Assembly (NCBI GenBank): GCA_900549915.1
Contig: URQF01000072.1
Location: forward strand, 1 to 7,162
Origin: an uncultured Mollicutes bacterium
Lineage (GTDB): Bacteria > Bacillota_I > Bacilli_A > RFN20 > CAG-288
Length of the DNA: 7,162 bases
Direction of reading: 5' to 3'
The notes beneath the pieces were generated by a model. The model did no database searches. It saw only the letters and a list, made by a program, of their open reading frames with translations, and was not told the origin of the DNA. Below are positions 1 to 5,122 of the stretch, piece after piece; position 1 is the stretch's first letter; every line of letters starts with the position of its first letter. A program made the position numbers and the translations under genes.

Positions 1-84
1 GTGCTGCTCATCGTTCTCTTTGCCCCTATCATTATGGGTAAACTGCGTATTCCACACATCATTGGCATGGTGTTGGCGCTTTCA
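1..84 (-). other. Probable frameshift near the 3' end of the lipoprotein gene in this window
   Basis: From about residue 376 the annotated frame turns into a Met/Ile-rich string (NTMPMMCGIRSLPIMIGAK) with five ATG codons in twenty residues, although the preceding 376 codons hold only two internal ATGs. The -1 frame is blocked by TGA at 82-84 and then open to the edge, reading HANDVWNTQFTHND and then GKENDEQH, polar and typical of a loop of a secreted protein. A one-base loss between about 84 and 70, real or from sequencing, would explain both. No classic slippery heptamer is visible there, so programmed frameshifting is less likely. Confidence 0.45.
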
Positions 85-1199
85 CCTTCCCTGGAATAAT
101 TCCCATAGCGAGGGTAATTTTTGACAACCAAAGTATCATCAAAACTGCGAACAAAACAACGAGACACTTCCACGTTCTTGCACGACTGAACGGAGATACC
201 GTCTCCGTTAGCACGAGAGGTTATGATTTTAACGTTATCGACTTTGACTCCATTTAGAAAATAGAGGTTAAGGCACCAGCCTGCCGGATCTGTGAACCTG
301 ACATCTTGAATTTTCACGTTTTTGCAGTACTGGAAATCAATCGGAATCTGGCGTTGATTTGTATCTGCGTTCCGAACAAAAACAGAGCCATCAATCCTTC
401 CATGTCCGAGAATCTTCACACCATCAAGGTTGTAGGCAAAAAAAGATGCACGGACAATAGCGCCTTGTTCAAGATAGACAGTCTTTATAGAAGAACAAAG
501 ACGAATCGTGTTATCACTTGGGATCCGTTTATCGTTTGTCTTATCATGAATACCCTTTGAAAAATATAGGACGGACGAATCATTCTTATAGGTTTCTTCA
601 TCCTCTGAAAAAGAGTCCACGAAAAGATGCAAGGTCTTAGTGATGTGATCGTTGAATTCTATGGTGTATTGCCCAGGATTATAAATTGTAAAACTTAAGG
701 TACGAAAATCTTTATCCCTATCGAAGGAGACTCCAGACTGAAGAGGGCGGATTGTCGGCGTGCGGTATATTGGATGTTTTAGCTCAATTGTGACTCTGCA
801 ATACCCTTCAAGCATAAGCTGCCTAAGGGCGGAATCCTCTCTTGTATTCCCGATGCTTTTAAAAGCATGGGATGTATCCGTTTTTACCTTATAAGGAGCG
901 ACTCTCTTATCGTTCAAATAAACACGATACTCATTAAAAGCCCTATCTCCTTCTGCGGAAACACACGAAACCCGGCTATCCTTTTTTCCTTCTTCTTTTC
1001 TTCCCTCTGGAAGATAAGACGATGGAAGAATGTAAAATCCCTCCTCATCTTTTATCAAAGTTCGATCCATTGTATTACTTGTCTCGATTTCAGATGAAGG
1101 AGGCAAGCTTTCCTTTTCACTATTTGCCGGCGACTCACTAGGAAGCGATGAGCAGCTTGTCAGCAAGGAAAGAAGGAAGAAAATGGGTTTTCGTTTCAT
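1..1199 (-). CDS. Lipoprotein with GH28/GH49-like beta-helix glycosidase domain, 3' end beyond window
   Basis: An open frame runs from the ATG at 1199 to the left edge (399 codons, no stop). The first residues MKRKPIFFLLSLLTSC are a lipoprotein signal peptide with lipobox LTSC (C16), followed by a Ser/Glu/Pro-rich linker to ~43, so the mature protein should be anchored outside the cell membrane. After a beta-rich N-terminal part (~45-240) comes a right-handed beta-helix: VYLEQGAIVRA, then LGHGRIDGS (264-272), then NGDGISVQSCKNVEV (from 331), then SFDDTLVVKNY. D333 and the D354/D355 pair match the acidic spacing of GH28 polygalacturonases and GH49 dextranase/isopullulanase. A GH49-like role on alpha-glucan would suit the operon, but a pectin-type substrate is not excluded. 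The start is coupled to the previous gene by ATGA with only a weak GAAGAG site. AGG codons are 86, 126, 161, 268, 301 and 370. The last ~25 codons look out of frame (see separate entry). Confidence 0.8.
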   Translation of the reverse strand, partial: MKRKPIFFLLSLLTSCSSLPSESPANSEKESLPPSSEIETSNTMDRTLIKDEEGFYILPSSYLPEGRKEEGKKDSRVSCVSAEGDRAFNEYRVYLNDKRVAPYKVKTDTSHAFKSIGNTREDSALRQLMLEGYCRVTIELKHPIYRTPTIRPLQSGVSFDRDKDFRTLSFTIYNPGQYTIEFNDHITKTLHLFVDSFSEDEETYKNDSSVLYFSKGIHDKTNDKRIPSDNTIRLCSSIKTVYLEQGAIVRASFFAYNLDGVKILGHGRIDGSVFVRNADTNQRQIPIDFQYCKNVKIQDVRFTDPAGWCLNLYFLNGVKVDNVKIITSRANGDGISVQSCKNVEVSRCFVRSFDDTLVVKNYPRYGNYSREGESANTMPMMCGIRSLPIMIGAKRTMSS

Positions 1200-3025
1200 A
1201 AAAGAATACTCTCTTCACTAATAGAATCAAAGAGGTGGATAGCTTCTGCCTTTAAAGTAAAGTACACTTTCTCCCCAATTTCCTTATGGATGCCCTTTTC
1301 GGCGGAAATGACAAAATCCTGATTGAGATCATCTAGATGGAGGTAAAGAATTGTGGAATCGCCAAGATCTTCTTTTAAAGAAAGAGTGCCACAAAGCACA
1401 TTTTCCTTTTCTTCACAGATAATGCATGCGTTAGGACGAATACCAAGGGTAGCTTTGCCATCCTTAACTTCTTTTTCCTTAGGTGCTTTGACCAGATAAT
1501 GGGTTCCAAAGACCTCGATTGAAATATTTGCTCCCTCGTTTTTGATTTCACATGGCATGAAATTCATCTGAGGAGTTCCAATGAAACCAGCGACAAACTT
1601 ATTCTTTGGATGATCATAGATTTCATCGGGAGTACCAATCTGCTGTATTTTTCCGTCTTTCCTGCAAACAATCTTTGTTCCCCTAGTCCTGGCTTCTACC
1701 TGGTCATGGGTAACGTAGACAAAGGTTGTCTTGATATCATTATGAAGTTTAGTGATTTCAGTTCGCCTCTGAGCACGCCTCTTTGCATCGAGGTTGGATA
1801 AAGGCTCATCGAGAAGGAAAACTTCCGGTTTGCGAATTAACGCACGTCCTAAAGCAACACGCTGTTTCTGACCGCCGGATAACTCACTCGGATAGCGCTT
1901 CAGATAATCAGAAAGACCAAGAATCGAAGCAATATTTTCTACTTTGTCTTTAATCTCCTTTTTGGAGTAATGATGTTTAAGATAGTGAGAGTAGAAAACC
2001 TTATCGTAAAAACGAAGCCATCCGTCTTTGAATTTGTTTCCGGTCTTTTCACAGACATAGGGAATCTCACGATTGAACTTGTAGTTCTTCAACGGGAAAG
2101 CAATGTTCTTAAAGACTGTCCTCTGCGGATAAAGAGCATAGTTCTGGAACACCATGGCAAGGTTCCGGTCTTTCGGTTCCTCGTCGTTGATTCGTTTTCC
2201 GTTAATGTAGATATCACCAGAACTGATTTCCTCAAGTCCCGCAATCCTTCTCAATGTCGTACTCTTACCACAGCCCGATGGACCAACAAACACAAGGAAT
2301 TCACGATCATCAGCTTCCCTTGTGAAGTCATCCACAGCTTTGAGACCCTTTACGTATTCTTTGCAGACATGGAAAAAGACAATGCCTTTTTCTGCTATTT
2401 TAATAAGTTCGGAGAAATTCTTAATGTGGTAATCAGCCTTATCATATCCATAAGCTTCACCATTGAAAGCAATGGAGGTAAAGTTTCCTTTGTTTGCAGC
2501 ATCAATGCCCGCTTTTGCATCCTCAATAACCGCACACTGATCTGGACGGAGATTGAGCCTCTTAGCAGCCTTTAAGAATACTTCCGGATCTGGTTTCGGA
2601 TGGACTAAGCCAACCCCATCACTGATGGCATCGAAGTACGAGGTCAGGCCAACCTTTTCGAGAATCAGCTTTGCGTTCTTGCTAGAGGATCCTAAGGCAA
2701 GTTTTACACCGTTTTCGTGCAAGGTCTTTAAAGTATTGCGGGTTTCCTCGCTTACTGCATCTGGGGTGAGCTGTTCAATCGAAGCAACATAAATCTTGTT
2801 CTTCTTTTCAGCAAGTGCTTCTTTCTCTTCCTGCGTGTAACTCTTTGTTGCTTTTTCAAGAATGATTTCCAAAGAAGCCCTTCTTGAGATGCCACGAAGG
2901 CGGTCATTTATTTTCTCATCAAAGTAAATTCCTTCATCATCCGCCCTCTTCTTCCAGGCTTTGTAATGAAGCTTGTCGGTAAAGACCAGTACACCATCAA
3001 GATCGAATATCCTTCCTTTGACCAT
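1196..3025 (-). CDS. pgmB-msmK: Fusion of beta-phosphoglucomutase and MsmK/UgpC-type sugar ABC ATPase
   Basis: One 609-residue frame with two domains. Residues 1-213 are a HAD-type beta-phosphoglucomutase: nucleophile D8 and acid/base D10 in FDLDG, H20, R48 after GIS, the GSSSKN phosphate loop (112-117), K144 in KPDPEVF, and E168/D169. It turns beta-glucose-1-phosphate from the GH65 enzymes into glucose-6-phosphate. Residues ~214-609 are the nucleotide-binding subunit of a CUT1 sugar importer: Walker A GPSGCGKST (248-256), Q-loop Q294, signature LSGGQKQR (382-389), Walker B LLDEP (404-408), H-loop H440, then a TOBE/MOP-like regulatory tail from ~485. The join is direct, with no linker, stop or usable internal start, so it looks like a true fusion. 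An insertion of about 35-40 residues (~318-355) separates the Q-loop from the signature. Twelve AGG codons (5, 27, 49, 156, 236, 260, 302, 416, 420, 446, 448, 455) fall where the families carry Met or another hydrophobic residue. The stop overlaps the next start (ATGA). Confidence 0.93.
   Translation of the reverse strand: MVKGRIFDLDGVLVFTDKLHYKAWKKRADDEGIYFDEKINDRLRGISRRASLEIILEKATKSYTQEEKEALAEKKNKIYVASIEQLTPDAVSEETRNTLKTLHENGVKLALGSSSKNAKLILEKVGLTSYFDAISDGVGLVHPKPDPEVFLKAAKRLNLRPDQCAVIEDAKAGIDAANKGNFTSIAFNGEAYGYDKADYHIKNFSELIKIAEKGIVFFHVCKEYVKGLKAVDDFTREADDREFLVFVGPSGCGKSTTLRRIAGLEEISSGDIYINGKRINDEEPKDRNLAMVFQNYALYPQRTVFKNIAFPLKNYKFNREIPYVCEKTGNKFKDGWLRFYDKVFYSHYLKHHYSKKEIKDKVENIASILGLSDYLKRYPSELSGGQKQRVALGRALIRKPEVFLLDEPLSNLDAKRRAQRRTEITKLHNDIKTTFVYVTHDQVEARTRGTKIVCRKDGKIQQIGTPDEIYDHPKNKFVAGFIGTPQMNFMPCEIKNEGANISIEVFGTHYLVKAPKEKEVKDGKATLGIRPNACIICEEKENVLCGTLSLKEDLGDSTILYLHLDDLNQDFVISAEKGIHKEIGEKVYFTLKAEAIHLFDSISEESILL
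1211..1216 (-). promoter_or_regulatory. Weak ribosome binding site of the lipoprotein gene
   Basis: GAAGAG lies about 11 bases before the ATG at 1199, a poorer match and longer spacing than at the two upstream junctions. Translation probably depends partly on coupling through the ATGA stop-start overlap. Confidence 0.4.
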
Positions 3026-5122
3026 TTAATGACTCCTCCGTTTTTTAATCACTTTGTCTTTTGTAATGATTACCTGATAGATTTCTTCATCTGTTATTTC
3101 ATGAAGAACGACTTTCTTGATTCCCTTCTTGAAATGTGGATGATAGTCTTTTCCGTCATATCCTAGCCTTCCATAAATCAGAGAGAGATAGGCGCCTCCG
3201 GCAGCAGCCCTATGCAGGCCACCGATATAGATTCCGCCAGCGTATTCCTTGTTCTTTCCAGAAATATCAGTAAGACTGGATTTCTTCCTGAAGCGATATC
3301 CTTCTTCGTTCTTTCCTAATCGGAACGCAAGCAAGGAATGCCTGGAAGAAGAAAGAGAACTACCATGTTCTGTATAAGGAAGATAGAACTCATAATTCTT
3401 TTTTTCAAGTTCTTTTGAGAAAGCGCCTGTATGCAAGGCCATAAGAGCAACTACATCTGCTTGCTTGATGACTCTTGTCTTGCTTGCAGGTCCTTCTTTG
3501 CCTCCCCAATACTGATTTTTGTCTTTCAGTCTCTTTCTTACATCTTCAATAGTACAGTCTTCTAAGGAAAGGTATCCTTTGAACTGTTCTATGATACCAT
3601 CCTTATTCGGTTGCGGAAGGTAAAGTCTATCAGTAAAGTCTTTTAGATTTTCCCTGTTTTTCTTCCTTTCGGGATAGAACGGGAGGTTTTGAATTTCCTC
3701 TTCTTTCAAAACAGAAAGATAATGGAAGAAGATATCAACTGCTTTCTTAGCCTGATAATTCGTGAAGGCATTATCATCGACGCGTTCATGGTATTCATCT
3801 GGTCCAATAACATCATCAAGATGATAGAATCCATCTTCTTTCTTCTGACTATACGAATAGTAGAAAAAGGCTATCTGATAAAGCTCTTCAAGACCACCCT
3901 GAAGAAGAATATCTTTCTCCGGATAACGAGACAAATATTCATCCAAAGCAATAGCTACATCAGAGGATATATGAATCTGCTTATCAATGAAGTAAGTTCG
4001 GATTCCTTTTCCAGTTTTCGGATCGGTAACCGAATACCTAGTGCAGGCTTCTTTTCCATCTTCCTGGCTTTCCCAGGCATAGAAGGCACCCTTGGTGTCA
4101 AAACGTTTTGCTTTTTCCTTTGCGCCCTTTAATCCTTTGATACGATAAAGTATCAGATTTCTGGCTTCGTCTTTATCGAAAAGCAAATAGTAAGGGAGAA
4201 GGAAAATCTCACTATCCCAGAATGCAGCTCCCTTATATGTCTGTCCCGAGAAGCCTCTGGCTGAGATAGAGGTAACATACTCGCTTTTATGGGAAACAAG
4301 GAGATAATTGCAGTAGTCTAAAGCAAGCTGCCTCTTTTTATCTCCTTCTATTTCAATTCGTCCAAGAGAGAAACGGGAAGAGAATTCTTTTTCGTGTTCC
4401 TTCTTAAGCTCCTCATAAGATAAAGAGAAGACTTCCTTTACTTCGTCAATATTAGCTTTTTCGTTGAAGAAGGAAGAAAAGACGTAACATAAAAGGTGAA
4501 AAGTGATGCATTCCCCTTTCTTCAGGAATATAGAAAGACTATTCCGGAATTGATTTGCTTTCTTCCTTTCCGGATCTATCATCAGAAATTCATCTGCATC
4601 ATAGCCCTCATTCGTAACGCCATGGAAATGAATAAGATTTTCCTCGCGCCTGACTTCTTTTTCCTTGAAATGAGGTCCGTTGATGTCATGAATCTTAACA
4701 TCCCTGCCTAAGCTAAAGCTATATTCTCCTTCTTCCAAAGCATTGAAAACAATCTGTTCCGCAATCAGTTTTTCTCTCACACGGGGTGCGAATCTTTCGG
4801 TTCGGAGAACGCCTTCTTTCGAAAGCGAGTTCCGATAGTAAACTCCATCCTCCAGATCTAAAGTCTGTGTTGTCTTGGAAAAACTTATTTTTTGATTATC
4901 TTTTTTCAGCGAAAGCGAAAATGGAATCCTATAAGCAACCGGTTCTCTCCATTTATCCTGGAATTGATCGTAAAACCCAACCCTGGAAAAACAAGGAAGT
5001 CCTTTTTCGCTTTCCTCTTCTAGGGTTCCACGATAGCCAATATGTCCATTACCGATAGAAAAACGAGTTGCAGCATTTAAGATATCTTTGCCTTTCGGAT
5101 AGACGCGGGAAAGTTCAATCAT
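3026..5122 (-). CDS. GH65 disaccharide phosphorylase, second paralogue
   Basis: Complete 698-residue GH65 phosphorylase, somewhat shorter than the usual 750-790. It should release beta-glucose-1-phosphate from an alpha-linked glucose disaccharide in the cytosol. The N-terminal beta-sandwich carries FSIGNGHIGYRG (21-32). The (alpha/alpha)6 barrel has SARGFSGQ (287-294), FWDSE (W302, D303), GPDEYHERVDDNAFTN (440-455; presumed general acid E443), KQADV (K553, Q554) and EHGSSLSSS (585-593, phosphate site). The GPDEYHE form matches the kojibiose/maltose/trehalose phosphorylase group and differs from the gene upstream, so the two probably act on different linkages. The start is supported by GGAGGA just upstream and by the ATGA overlap with the previous stop. 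Arg codons read from AGG (47, 65, 140, 158, 186, 264, 362, 486, 490, 594, 612, 638, 652, 696) are more likely Met. The standard table leaves only two internal Met, which is abnormally few. The exact substrate cannot be read from sequence alone. Confidence 0.93.
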   Translation of the reverse strand: MIELSRVYPKGKDILNAATRFSIGNGHIGYRGTLEEESEKGLPCFSRVGFYDQFQDKWREPVAYRIPFSLSLKKDNQKISFSKTTQTLDLEDGVYYRNSLSKEGVLRTERFAPRVREKLIAEQIVFNALEEGEYSFSLGRDVKIHDINGPHFKEKEVRREENLIHFHGVTNEGYDADEFLMIDPERKKANQFRNSLSIFLKKGECITFHLLCYVFSSFFNEKANIDEVKEVFSLSYEELKKEHEKEFSSRFSLGRIEIEGDKKRQLALDYCNYLLVSHKSEYVTSISARGFSGQTYKGAAFWDSEIFLLPYYLLFDKDEARNLILYRIKGLKGAKEKAKRFDTKGAFYAWESQEDGKEACTRYSVTDPKTGKGIRTYFIDKQIHISSDVAIALDEYLSRYPEKDILLQGGLEELYQIAFFYYSYSQKKEDGFYHLDDVIGPDEYHERVDDNAFTNYQAKKAVDIFFHYLSVLKEEEIQNLPFYPERKKNRENLKDFTDRLYLPQPNKDGIIEQFKGYLSLEDCTIEDVRKRLKDKNQYWGGKEGPASKTRVIKQADVVALMALHTGAFSKELEKKNYEFYLPYTEHGSSLSSSRHSLLAFRLGKNEEGYRFRKKSSLTDISGKNKEYAGGIYIGGLHRAAAGGAYLSLIYGRLGYDGKDYHPHFKKGIKKVVLHEITDEEIYQVIITKDKVIKKRRSH
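3033..3039 (-). promoter_or_regulatory. Ribosome binding site of the mutase-ATPase fusion
   Basis: GGAGGAG, seven bases before the ATG at 3025, sits within codons 695-697 of the second GH65 gene (CGG AGG AGT). The upstream TAA abuts the ATG with no gap. The AGG at codon 696 may be kept for ribosome binding rather than for the residue it encodes. Confidence 0.8.

Noticed and set aside
1196..2386. ABC ATPase as a decaying pseudogene because several conserved Met are Arg
   Set aside because: All nucleotide-binding motifs are intact, the changes are confined to AGG codons, and the same pattern appears in the mutase and GH65 genes, so recoding explains it better than decay.
306..2792. Plus-strand open frames across the lipoprotein and fusion genes (306-560, 867-1097, 1610-1801, 1970-2575, 2553-2792)
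   Set aside because: They lie antisense to frames with clear family motifs, show no recognisable domains, and have no convincing ribosome sites.
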